Assembly (NCBI RefSeq): GCF_014633365.1
Contig: NC_068349.1
Coordinates: forward strand, 21,652,753-21,716,752
Source: Diospyros lotus
Taxonomy: Eukaryota; Streptophyta; Magnoliopsida; Ericales; Ebenaceae
Direction: 5' to 3'
DNA length: 64,000 nucleotides
Shown here: positions 34,106-45,498 of the stretch, piece after piece
Numbering within the stretch: the first letter of the stretch is position 1
Layout of the letters: each line of letters opens with the position of its first letter
The notes under the pieces: model-generated
Database searches by the model: none
Seen by the model: the letters and a program-made list of their open reading frames with translations, nothing else
What the model was told of the DNA's origin: nothing
Program-made: the position numbers and the translations under genes

Positions 34106-34524
34106 TGCATTCCACTATCTCACTCCACAACCGACACACTGAGCCTATCTCAAGCTCCGGCACCCATAACCATAGAGTACCTACCGTTTCCCTCAAGTAA
34201 ACTGAGACCTCTCGTCTCTCCTTGCACACTCACGTATGCATTCAGTCACTACGCCCGGCCTGGCCTTCCCGCACGTCTCGATCGGGCTTCCTTGACTTGG
34301 AACTAAAATTCTTGGCCTTCCACATCGCTTACCATGCCTCTGCCCACCTGGCATCCAAAGTTGGCATTTCTTGTGCGCGCATAGCCCATGGATGTCCTGT
34401 TGCCACAATTCACTACCCTCAGCCCACACACCGCTCATACCCTTCATTGGGTGACCTCTGGGTCTCCCATCAAGGGTCTCATAACCTTAGGCGTCATCTC
34501 GACCCCAGGCATCATAATGAGGGT
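34106..34524 (-). mobile_element. D2 leader, distal part
   Basis: It matches the family A leaders at 2365 and 44063 onward (the CCACAACCGACACACTGAGCC-type start). It is non-coding. It continues at 36025. Confidence 0.7.
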
Positions 34525-34529
34525 CTATT
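34525..34529. repeat. Left TSD of solo LTR F (CTATT)
   Basis: CTATT is repeated at 36020-36024; uninterrupted leaders elsewhere read straight through this point (e.g. near 44480). Confidence 0.88.
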
Positions 34530-36019
34530 TGTTGGAAATGTATGCCCTAAAGACACGTTTTGTTTAATTTATGGTAATGATGTTTCTTTTATTCAGTTTA
34601 TGGCACATATAATATTTGCATTTAATTGTTGGAAAAGTGTCCATGCTATTAAGTAAGTGATTCATGTGATGGGTCGTTCTTCACAGTTAGGCATGAATCA
34701 TGGGTACTTATTAAGCAAGAAAATATTACTCTTGATCTTTTGATAGAACTGGGCATTCTATCATGATACGATCATTGTACAATAGATCCTAATGGAGGAT
34801 GGCTTGCCTTAGCCAGTAAACAGTCCATTTACTCTAATTGTACAAGCGCATTTGGAATGCGTAGAGTGGACCTGTGATAGAAGCTAATGACAAAGTACTA
34901 GTCTATCACTGCTACTACGTGGACGAGTACTCTAATACTTGAGTATTAGTTGGTGGTCTAGTGAACCTAGAGCTATATTCTTAGATTCACTGTAGGTGAG
35001 GTCTATCAAAGATCAATAACCTTTTGAGTTGGGAGTATGGTTTCTAATTAGCTAAGACAGACTAATACAAGATAGTTTCTGTGATTCACCCCCTTGTGAT
35101 TGTCCAAGAATAATCAAATAATCCAGGGCCCTGGGAACGTGACTTAAGAGTGTGTGCTTCTGGGTAGCTCCTAGTGATAAGCAAGTACATTCGAGTAGTC
35201 ACGGATTATTGGACTAGTGATCTAAGGATGGTAGAAATCATTTAGAGAGGTGTTAGTACATTATTCCTTTCTAAATGATGGGTGTTACGCAGAGGGGTAT
35301 TTTCGTCATTACACTAGTAGGTCAAAGACATTGCATATGCAAAATTATTCGTGGGGTCAGTGTTACCATATGGTGATAGTTGGAACACTTAGAATGACAA
35401 AATATAGCTACTAGGTAGCAGGGATATTTTGGTCATTTTAGTAGCCGTGAATAATTTGTCTTTTGGTCCCCGGGGTAGCTCGATATAACTCATGTATTAT
35501 TTAATACATTTGACTTGTTGGGTGAATTACATTGAGAGAGAATTATTTTATTCAGAATGGTCCATAATTAATTGGGCTAGAATAAAATAATAGTTCATTA
35601 GTTTTTAATTAATTAATTGGGCTAACCTAATTAGAAAATTAATTAAATGGACTTGGCCTATTAGGGTTTGGCCCACTAGGGTTTTAACCCTAGGGTTCTC
35701 CCTATATATTCTCTCTTTGGTTATTTTTCATCCAAGGTTCTTTTACTCTTCTTCACCGAAAGAGAGGCCACGAGTTCGAGTCATACTTCGGAAGATCGAA
35801 AGAGAGCCTTCAAGTTCTGATGCGAAGGAGCCAAAGGATTACAGGACAGCCGTCGTCTCCACTACGAGAAGAAGCTCCCGCCCATCCTCCGATTGTCGCA
35901 TCTTTCCGTCCGGTAATCCGTAGGAGAAGTAAGTTTCCTAGACTCTAATCAATACGAGGAACGTTTTTGATTAAAAACCGCTTCCGTTGCATGCTATGTT
36001 TCCTCGGGATGATCCTTCA
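34530..36019 (+). mobile_element. Solo LTR of family F (1490 bp), Copia-type
   Basis: It runs from TGTTGGAAATG to GATCCTTCA with a perfect TSD and no internal region. The TGTTGGAA...TATGCCCTA start and the length resemble Angela/BARE-type Copia LTRs (family knowledge, not proven here). U3 ends in telobox motifs and TATATATT at 35703-35710, followed by a transcribed-looking region. Orientation is inferred from that promoter. Confidence 0.8.
35661..35710 (+). promoter_or_regulatory. LTR F core promoter: teloboxes and TATA
   Basis: TTAGGGTTT at 35661-35669, an inverted TAGGGTTTTAACCCTAGGG block at 35677-35695, and TATATATT at 35703-35710. It closely parallels the Copia LTR promoter at 17478-17514 although the LTRs are otherwise unrelated. 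Confidence 0.55.
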
Positions 36020-36024
36020 CTATT

Positions 36025-37134
36025 CACCTCTCATCTCTCGACTTTAGGCTTCTCACCTGACCCCAAGCGTCAATGAGAGGTTAGATTGGCCCCTCATCCA
36101 TCAATCACCTGAACGGTCACTTGGCCTTTCACAATTAGGACTTCTAATCCCATTGTTCCCACACGCACATCTACGCAAGCCCAACTCCTTTATCCCAATC
36201 TTGGATTCCCCTGGATTCCAGCTCGACTCACTTGGGATCTCCATCTCATACAAACACCCGTTAGGGTCCATTTGCCCATTTTATCCTTCCTTAGAACGGA
36301 TCTTGGTTCAACATGAACCTAACTAAGGTCCACTCACACCTTAGGCACGACCCCTCCAGGATCGTTATAACCATTCGATCACCTCGGACCATATACATTT
36401 AGCATGCATAATGCACACTCGACTCTCCTCGGTGTCCTTCTGCAAGCCACCAACGTCATGCCTACCCTAGCCATGACAGGCATATACCTCACATGCTCTC
36501 TCCGCCTAGAGCCTCTTTACAAGCAACCTTCGCTTACTCCATTCCTAGAGCTTGTCACACCACCTATTAACGACTTCTTTCTTTGGGTTTCCAGCTGATT
36601 TTAGCCTTAGCTCACCCTATTTCAGGCACGCAACCCTTAGCACACCACCTCTTAAGGGAACAACTCCATTCCCTTACACATGCTTGACCATATCCCCAAC
36701 ATAAGGATACTCCGCTAACCCATTCACGCATAGATGCACCTCGAGCCTTCCAGGCCCTTTCATGACTCTTGTCATGATCCGGTTTCGTGTCCCCACACGA
36801 GCCTCAACACTTCACTCACAAGGAAATCTCATCCTTAAAACGCTTCATGAACCCCCAAATTTCCACATACGGGTCCTTGATACCAATCCCACACTTGGGC
36901 ATTTGACACTTCTTTGCTCGACCCATATATCTCTTACGGTATATCTTCTCGACCCATGATATTTTCCTATTCCTATCGCAGGAATATCCGAGCACTCCTT
37001 TCACATAGCCACCAGCTTTAATGTCCCGACCCAACTCCTAGGGTCCTCGGTCATTGGTGGTCCTACTTCCAAGGCCTTCATATCAACCTTCGACCACATT
37101 TCTCCAAGCATCTTCCACTTGATGCTCCAACCAC
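36025..37134 (-). mobile_element. D2 leader, PBS-proximal part
   Basis: It continues 34106-34524 after removal of LTR F and matches 2770-3895 and 44490-45400 of the family A leaders. No conserved frame is seen. Confidence 0.7.
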
Positions 37135-37146
37135 GCTTTGATACCA
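37135..37146 (-). other. D2 primer-binding site (variant)
   Basis: GCTTTGATACCA is the complement of TGGTATCAAAGC, one base different from the initiator tRNA-Met PBS used by the other elements. A C-to-T change on this strand (or G-to-A on the other) would explain it. Confidence 0.8.
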
Positions 37147-37149
37147 AAC

Positions 37150-39829
37150 TATAACGCCCCGCTCCCACTTACGGGTGTTACTCGTGAACAATCACCCGAA
37201 TTGTCCACCTGCCTGGCCTTTGCGAAGGGTGGACCATGTTTCAAGACGAAACGCCCTAGGTGGGAACTAGGCTTGTCCTTCCCTTCGCTGAATCCTAGGA
37301 TTCACTAGCAGAATTGGGCTTTAGCCACACTATATTGGCTATAAAGAAAATCTCATTCAGACGCCCAATCGCCACTTTCTCAATTATTTTTAATTCTTTT
37401 ACCATTCAAGAATTTTTATCGGGCTCCATAAAATCACTAATTTAAATCAATCCATTGATTGATTACAAAATTTGGAGGAAAAACTCAAATTTTCAATTTT
37501 CCAAAATTTTGACATTATTCTCCAAAATGCCTAAAAATCCCCTTTATTTTGAAATTTCCTCTGGGCCCAAAATTAATTAAGAAATGCCCCAATTTCTCCA
37601 AAAAATCCAAATTTTAAAAAAAAATTGGGCGGCGGGGCCCGCTGGCGCCGGTGGGGCCCGCGCAGGTTCCCGCAGTGCGCTGGTAGCGTGACTGGCCTCG
37701 CCCGCGCGCCCCAACGCGCCCAGGGCCTGCTGCAGGTGCAGCCACCTGCTGCTACTGCTACCCCTTTGCTGCTCCTTCACCTCTTTTCTTTTCCTCTTTT
37801 TTTTTTTTTTTTCTACTTGGGCCTTTAAACCCCAAATTTTTCAGAAAAATAAATTAAATAAAACACTTCACTTTCCATAAATTTTAGCCTCTTTTTCTCC
37901 AAAATTAAGGCTTAAACCATCTCTTGAATATTACACAACATATACCAAAATTTGCTTCCATTTCACACATGAGCCTTACACATCCTATTGTTGCTCACAT
38001 AACAACATTCATATATAAATACCACACATGATTAACAACAAAAAATAGGCTTCTCTAAGCCATAATGCCACAAATTAAATACCACAAGTCTAGGCTTCTT
38101 TAAGCCATAAATTACATCAAACAAAGGAAAAATACACCAAGAGCTTCCAACCACAAGCTTGCACTTTCCCTCTTCTTCTTTAACATAAGAATAACCTACA
38201 AGGGGAGGATAAAACCTCATGAGCTCAAAAGCTCAGTAAGGGTGCATATGCAAAGTAAATACAAGCATAACAAGTCTATGTAATGAAAAATACATGCAAG
38301 CATGGTTAGGTTATTCCATCCTCACAACCCAACATGGTTTGAGGCATTAACCCACCACTTCTTTCCCACCCCCATGGCCATAGGTCTCATGAACAAGTAA
38401 AGCATGCAAAAAGATACATAAAAGTTTATGCAACCTACTTACAATGCAATGCAAGGCCTCCTCCACATGGGGTCATCCCTTACCTTAACAATCTTCTCTT
38501 TGAACCTTTAAATCTTCTTCTCAAGAGAGCTTCCCCATCCTCTTCTCCCATCTAGGATGACATTCCAACATACCACTTACTTTACATACTAACATATTAA
38601 AGTAAAGAGAAGGAAGAAGTAAACTTACTTTGATTCCTTCATCTTCTTCTCTCTTTTCTTCTATTTTCTTCTCTTTTCTTCTCTTTGGAAGACAACTCTT
38701 TCCTTCCTCTCACTTTCTTTCTCTCTTTGAAATGGAAAAATTTGAGACAAGGGTTTGCTTTCCCTTTAAATACTAGTCTTGTCTTGAAATCTCCATTTCA
38801 AGACTTCATCTTAGCCTTTGATTTCCAATTGCTTTTTGAGAGAAAATCCCAACCATCCATCTCTTTGGATTAAATACATCTCTCTTGGAAGAAACACAAT
38901 CCATGCCATTTCCTTTCTTTAAATTTCAACCATTGGATTATTTTGCCTTTACAAGATTTAATCTCCACCCTTAGAAGGAAGCACAATCCATGTGCCTTTC
39001 AAAGAATTAATCTAAGCCCTCCAAAATTAGTCTTTAAATTAAATCATTAATATGTTGGAAATCCTTGCCAATTTTCAAGACTAAATGGTGGCCCTTAGAT
39101 CATTTCCAATTCTAAGAATCAATCTCATCCTTCCAATTTTTCATTTCTTTCCCATTTAAATTAATGGGATTATTTTCACCCCATCACATTTGAGAGACAT
39201 AAATACTTTCTTATGTATTTAAATAACTCTCATATTTTTTAAGGCATTAATGGTGACCATTTACCATTTTCTTTAAGATTTTCTTTAATCCAAATAATCA
39301 TGCCTCTCATTAAATGCTTGAAAGACCAATTAACTTTTCTTTTGCATTTAATTAAATCACCCTATTTATACTTGAACCACAAAATGCCAAGTGTCACAAC
39401 AAGACACTAACCTTGGCTTCCAAGTTTTTAATCTCATCCCTCCATGTGGCATTACCACATTTATTCACTAATTTAGGAAAAATAATTATTTCCTCCAATA
39501 ATTTCATATTCTCCATTTTCCCTATTTTTCATAATTAATTTCCTCTATGGAATTAAATTACCAAAATACCTTTTGTGAATTTATTAATCCCATACATCTC
39601 CACATAAATACCAAATTGGGATTTTATTCACTTACACACCTAATTCCACATAGGAATTATTTTTAATTTATCAAAATACCCTTTATTGAACTTCTCTATC
39701 TAAATTACCAAAATACCCTTCTCATGGGCATTCTCAATCTCAAGAATCCATCACCTTCCCAAGGGCATTTTTGGAAGTTTTCTTACTTCCTTTGCTATTC
39801 TCTTAACACCGCTTACACCGGGTGTTACA
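37150..39829 (-). mobile_element. D2 5' LTR (2680 bp)
   Basis: Plus-strand ends are TATAACGCCCC (TG mutated to TA) and CGGGTGTTACA. It is colinear with the solo LTR at 26141-28848 read in the opposite direction. The poly-T run at 37798-37811 and the GC-rich stretch at 37628-37750 fall in the variable zone. Confidence 0.9.
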
Positions 39830-40689
39830 TTTATCGACTCCACCAATCAACCCATCTTCTTGCATCACCGCAAGGTCACACAGGGTCCATCATCTTAATT
39901 TACCTGATCCATTTCGATCAAATTTAGTCACAACCGCGTTAGCATCCTTTAGCAAGGAGCATCGCCACACATCTTGTTTTCATACCATAGGATATCACCC
40001 AATCAATTCACAAACCTTCTTATTGCCAAGACAACAAAAGACACTACCATGATTTTTCAACCCTTACGGAATTTTTAGGTCTGCCCCAGACATAACCTAT
40101 AGCATACCCCAGGTCTTCGGCATCTAACCGTCTCTACCGTAAACATGTTACTCCACATAGAGGGCTACAGTCCCTCCTGTGAACTAACTATCTATATCCA
40201 GTGGTCCTTAGCATTAGACCCGTCAACCGTAGGCATCAACTGTAGCGTTATTCCCATGCTAGACCTGTTTCTTTTCCACGGGTTTCTTTCTCAAACATCT
40301 CGAAGTGCTACAACACCCAAACATTCGCCAAACCACTTCGACACTAATTATTGAAATAAAGGGCTTAACCCTCACTTGGTGTAACACCTTAACATTTCTT
40401 ATTACTCGCAGCTGAGTTGTGGAACCGATCACAACTTTCGACACCCCTACGGTGCCTCTCGCAGATCTTTAGCCTCTGACCATCTGCATAATCACTGTGT
40501 TGCCCTGTGCTTTAGGCGAGCTAACACCTGGTCATCATTACCATGTCACTCCCATACACTGGCCCAACACTGGTTCCCCATCGTGTTGCCCTGTGCTTTG
40601 GAGAGTCAACACCGAATCCTCTTTACCGTGTTACTACCTTACACTGGCCCAACAACAGTTCCTAACAGCATGGCTCAAGTCCAACACTG
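39830..40689 (-). mobile_element. Non-coding internal region of the family A element, continued
   Basis: The first 5 bp are the D2 TSD copy (TTTAT); the rest joins 33489 once D2 is removed. Two imperfect direct repeats with a TGTTGCCCTGTGCTTT core lie at about 40498 and 40582. No coding motif. The right edge, where Tekay-like integrase begins, is uncertain by about 20 bp. Confidence 0.55.
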
Positions 40690-40696
40690 ATTTTCT

Positions 40697-41589
40697 TCGC
40701 ACCGGTAAGTATAGTTTCAGATCGGGACCCAAGGTTCACCTCGAGGTTTTGGGAGAGTTTGCAGGAATGCATGGGGACTCAGCTAAAATTGAGTACGGCT
40801 TATCATCCCCAGACTGACGGGCAATCATAGAGGACAATTCAAACGCTTGAAGATATGTTGAGATCCTGTGCCCTTGATTTTGGAGGGAATTGGGAGGAGC
40901 ATCTGCCATTGGTAGAATTCGCGTACAACAATAGTTACCACGGCAGCATTGGGATGGCTCCTTATGAGGCTTTATATGGAAGGAAGTGTCAGTCGCCTAT
41001 CTGTTGGACCGAAGTAGGGGAACGATAAATGTTGGGGCCCGAGCTTGTGCAACAGACTAACGATAAGATTCGAGTAATCCAGGAGAGGATCCGAGCAGCG
41101 CAAAGCCGACAAAAATCTTACGCAGATCAAAGAAGAAGGGATCTAGAGTTCGAGGTGGGAGATCTAGTGTATCTCAAGGTGTCGCCCCAGCATTTGGTGA
41201 CGCGTGGAAGCGGTAAAGGAAAGCTGAAGCCAAGGTATATAGGACCATATCCGATTATGGAAAGAGTCGGACCTTTGGCCTATCGATTGGAGCTTCCACC
41301 TAGCTTGTCTGGGATTCATAATGTGTTCCACGTCTCCCAACTTCGAAGGCATGTGCCAGATCCAACCCTCGGAGTTCGAGTGGAGACAATTGAACTAAGG
41401 GATGACTTGACCTACCCGGAGTCACCTGGAGCAATTTTAGATCGTCGGACTCAAGTGTTGCGAAATAAAGAGATTCCGTTAGTGAAGGTTCAGTGGGGAA
41501 AGCACTCGGATGACGAGGTAATGTGGGAACTTGAGGAAACAATTAGGAAGAAATATCCTCATCTGTTCGAGGAAATGGAAATAGAGTAG
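40697..41589 (+). pseudogene. Chromovirus integrase C-terminal half with chromodomain
   Basis: One frame runs from a [11 protein letters not shown] block (second catalytic Asp, near 40715) through YHPQTDGQS. There TAG at 40828-40830 replaces the codon of the catalytic Glu. The frame continues through [24 protein letters not shown]; a second stop TAA lies at 41026-41028. It is then open to the end: the GPY/F module (KPRYIGPYPIMERVGPLAYRLELP), HNVFHVSQLRRH, and a chromodomain-like tail (VKVQWGKHSDDEVMWELEE). The chromodomain targets integration to heterochromatin in this clade. There are two nonsense codons and no frameshift. Confidence 0.9.
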
Positions 41590-41687
41590 GAAATTTTTTT
41601 TTTTCCAGAAATTGTATTCCAGAATGCCATAATTATTTAACCTTCAATCAATTCGAGTATATTTCAAATTTCGAGGACGAAATTCTC

Positions 41688-41702
41688 TTAAGGGGGGGAG
41701 AA
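41688..41702 (+). other. Tekay-like polypurine tract
   Basis: TTAAGGGGGGGAGAA immediately before the 3' LTR, preceded by a TTTCGAGGACGAAATTCT block as in family A. Confidence 0.85.
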
Positions 41703-43902
41703 TATAACACCCTATATTTTCGTGAAATTGCCACGTATTTTAAGTGAGTTAAAATATCAAAAAATATGTTTGAAATGGCAACAAGTAACCGAATCAGTCG
41801 CAGGGAGTGCCCTAGAGCTTAGATACCTAAGGACAAAGGTATAATTTTAACGAGTGTCTCGAGGTGAGACTTATTGCACTGAAAGAAATCAAATCAGAAA
41901 TGGTCTTCGGTTAAGCTAAGTTATAACCTAAAAATATCGAATGATGGTAAGGGGCTTCCAAAAAAATCGTATATATTGAGTAATTTTGAGTTAATAATTC
42001 TGGGATTTTAAGTATCTCAATAAATTTGATGTTTGAGGGTATAATTCTAATTAGAGAAATTATCCAAATGAAAGAATGATGAAATTATGAGCTTAGGTGG
42101 TGAAATGTTAAAGTTGAAAACTTGAAATATGGGCCAAAGTGTTATTTGAAAGAAGTTTAGGGTTTTAGCTTGGATTTCAAAAGATGGATTAATTCTAGTT
42201 TTGGATTTCAAAAGCCACTCAATTATGGCTTTGAGTCTTTGGAGTCCATGGCTAAGATTGTGACAAGTGGCATAACACCATTGGTTGAAGGATTCTATAA
42301 ATAGGCACCTTGAGTTGCTCTCAAACCATTCCAAACAAATTTGAAGAGTGAAGTACTCTAAGAGGAGGAGCTTACTCTAGAGAGAGAGAAGGAGGTTCGG
42401 CAAGAAGGTGGGAAGAAAGCGGACAAGAAGCGGCGGAGAACGAGCCTCGTCGGAGTTACGGGTCTTCGCCGGAATTTGCCAAAATCAGTCAGCAAAAAAG
42501 TGAGGTAAGTCTGATTTTTTTGATAATCTTGTAGAGAGGGAAGAGAGGGTCTCGTAGGTTCAAACGGGGGTCGAATCGGAGTTAAAACGAGGGAGATATG
42601 ACCGAAACACCAAACCGACACGTTGCTGTTTGGAATCTGGTGCCTGCGCGTGAGTTACACGCGCCGGATAATGGCTGTGCGTGGGGGCGCATGTCCATCC
42701 TTCTTTGGGCGCGTGAGGGCGCGTGAGAGGTCATTTTTATATGAAATTTTCCATTTATGCCCCTAATTTAATACCCTTCAACTCTGTATAAAAATATTTG
42801 AGGTTAGATTTACCAAAACACATATTTTCTGCAGAAACTTAGGCCGTTTGCTGTAAAATTATATCGTCGAAGAGATAACTCAACAAGGTGAGACTCCGTG
42901 AGACTCCTATACTCCAAATCCTATTTTTTTATTCTCTTATGGGAGACTTCTATTGCATGAGACATGTTTCGTGAAGTTCTTACACATAAACGCTTGTTAT
43001 TCTCTTACGTGAAATCATGATGCATATACGAAATGTATTTTTCTGAAAATTATATGCTATTGGCTTTTTAACTGTTGCATTTATAAAATTCGTGTGGCCA
43101 TACTGTTGTACCTATCTATTGTTGGCCGAGGGAAAAAGTCGGATATCCCCCGAGAGGCGCTATGCGTGCGCCATCGAGAAAGCTCTTGTGGGGAAGACCG
43201 TGAGCTTAAGGAACAACGGATGTGGTGCCTGCATGAGTGCTATGAAGTCGGGCCAAAGTGACATGGTTAGGGACCTCCCGAGAGGCACTATGCGTGCGCC
43301 ATTGAGAAAGCTCTCGTTGGAGAAGGCTAACGTGTTCACGAGGCACTTCGGAGTAGTTCTCGTTGTTTTTCTCATATATTTTATACCTGATCATGCATCG
43401 ATATAAACTGTTTTTGGAGTTTCTCACTAGAAGATTCATCTTCTAATTGGACTATGTCCCTGGAATATTCAAACGTTCTAGGTTCGACGAGCGGCTCTAA
43501 AGGAAAGGAGGTAGCTGAAGAATAAGTTTAATTTGCTGTCTATAGCATGTTTAGAATATTTTCATTTATATGCAAACCTATGTATGTCTTGGATATGTTT
43601 AAGAGGTTCAGTTATATCTTGCGAGAGATGATGTCCATGTAATTCATTTTGTAAACGTCTTGAACAATTTTATGATAAATAAAGTATTATGGTTGTGAAC
43701 CATATCAGGTTCGATCTATCTTCCGCATTCAAGATTTTAACGCCTGTCTTAGCTATTCGATTATTGGGTTTGTTAAGCTAAGAATGTGTAAATTTGGATT
43801 TTTGGGATATTGTGTGATGTATGACAGCTATTGTTATATGAAAAATTTTTATATTCCTGAAATCCTAAGTTATAACACGCTCAAGAAATTTGGGGTGTTA
43901 CA
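41703..43902 (+). mobile_element. Tekay-like 3' LTR (2200 bp)
   Basis: It begins TATAACACCC (TG mutated to TA), ends GGGGTGTTACA, and includes a transcribed-looking segment and a duplicated block at 43147-43345. 43903-43907 (CCTTG) would be its TSD, but no left partner remains. Confidence 0.85.
43147..43345 (+). repeat. Imperfect duplication in the Tekay-like LTR
   Basis: A CCCGAGAGGCRCTATGCGTG block followed by a GAGAAAGCTCT block occurs at about 43149 and again at about 43277, roughly 128 bp apart, with substitutions. Confidence 0.65.
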
Positions 43903-45484
43903 CCTTGCACCCATAACATCAAAGCTATTTAAAGCCTCCCCGAGCTACGTGGTTCCACCACCATTTTACCAAAGCCATCTTACTTGGTTATCATTGCCCT
44001 GATAACCTCAAGCTCGAACCATGAGCCCCGTTCCTCAGGACTCCACATCTCTTACTTCTTAAGAGACTCTCAAACCACAACCAACACGCTGAGCCTACCT
44101 CAAGCTCTGGTTCCCATAACCATAGAGCACCTACCATTACCCTCTAGGTAATAGAGACCTCTCGTCTCTCCTTGCACACCAATGAATGCATTCAGTCACT
44201 ACGCCCGGCCTGGCCTTCTCGCACGCCTAGCTCAGGCTCCCATGACTTGGAATTTAAAATTTTGGGCCTCCCTATTGCTCACCATGCCCCTGCCCACTTG
44301 GCATCCGAAGTTGGCATTTCCATTGCTCGCATAGCCTATGGATGTCCTATTGCCACATACTCATCGCCCTCGGACCACACACATCCGTTCATACCCTTCA
44401 TTGGGTGACCTCCGCATCTCCCATCAAGGGTTTCGTGTCCTTAGGCGTCATCCTGACCCCAAGCATCACAATGAGGGTCTATTCACCTCTCATCTCCCGA
44501 CCTTAGGCTTCCCACCAGACCCCAAGCATCATAATGAGAGTTTTGATTAGCCCCTCATCCATCAATCACATGAACGGTCCTTTGGCCCTACACAACTAGG
44601 ACTTTTGATCCTCAAGCGCATATCAACGCATGCCCAACTCCTTAATCCCGAGTCTGGATTCCCCTGGATTCCAGCTCGACCTACTTGGGACTTCCATCTC
44701 ATGCAAACACCCACTGAGGTCCGCTTGCCACACGTCTATCATTCCCAATGATAGACCTCGTCTCATCATGAAACCAACTAGGGTTCACTCATACCCTAGG
44801 CACATCGCCCCCGAGATTATCCTAACAATACGATCACATCGCCTGGTGTCGAATCTTTTCCTTGAGCCTCGAGCTAATACCCACTTTAGCTCACTCTATC
44901 TCAAGCGCATAAGCCTTACTACACCACTTCCAAGGGACAACTCTATTCCGTCAAACATGCTCGGCAAATCCCTGACATAGGGACGCTCCACTAATCCCCT
45001 CTTGGACTAGTCATGCTTCGGCTTCGTGTCCCCACACGAGCCTTAACACTTCAATTTCAAGGAGTCCTCATCCTTAATACTCTATACCATACACCCAAAT
45101 TCCAATATTCAGGGTTTTCCTGACACTGACACCCACGCTTGGGTTTTCGGTTCCCCATTGCCCTGACCCATATACCTCTTACGGGTATATCCGAGCATAC
45201 CCACAAAGCCATCACATGCCTCAACGCCTTGACCCCATCCCTTAGGGTCCTCAAACCACATGTTCAGCTTTCAAGGTCATTGGATCAATTTCATATCAAA
45301 ATCTCGAGACCGTAAACCAACTGTTCTCGACCCCGACTCAGCAGTTAAGACATTCTGACTTACATTCAAATCATGCCAGACATCCTCTATTCCAAAACAT
45401 TGGCAATTACTCACATTAATCACTTAACCGACCATGCATGATACCACTAACATGCTAGTCTTCCCTACTCTTATAGCTAGCCAC
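43903..45484 (-). mobile_element. Leader of the family A element
   Basis: Between the Tekay fragment and the PBS. It is colinear with 2327-3900 plus 13068-13139 and with the D2 leader. 43903-44060 extends further left than is visible in the other copies. Non-coding. Confidence 0.7.
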
Positions 45485-45496
45485 GCTCTGATACCA
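45485..45496 (-). other. Primer-binding site of the family A element
   Basis: GCTCTGATACCA, complement of the initiator tRNA-Met PBS, 2 nt from the LTR edge at 45499. Confidence 0.9.
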
Positions 45497-45498
45497 AC

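Larger units (their letters stand above)
33495..39829 (-). mobile_element. Internally deleted family D element (D2), minus strand
   Basis: From right to left: complete 5' LTR 37150-39829, PBS 37135-37146, non-coding leader to about 34106, then only the last roughly 610 bp of the 3' LTR (33495-34105). The ends carry a TSD, so this was one insertion that lost its coding region and most of its 3' LTR by an internal deletion. A solo Copia-type LTR sits in its leader. Confidence 0.85.
40690..43902 (+). mobile_element. 5'-truncated Tekay/Del-like chromovirus fragment
   Basis: It keeps only the second half of integrase with chromodomain, the PPT and a full 3' LTR. The 5' LTR, gag, protease, RT and RNase H are absent, and no TSD pair is visible. 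It lies in the plus direction inside the minus-strand family A element. Confidence 0.82.
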
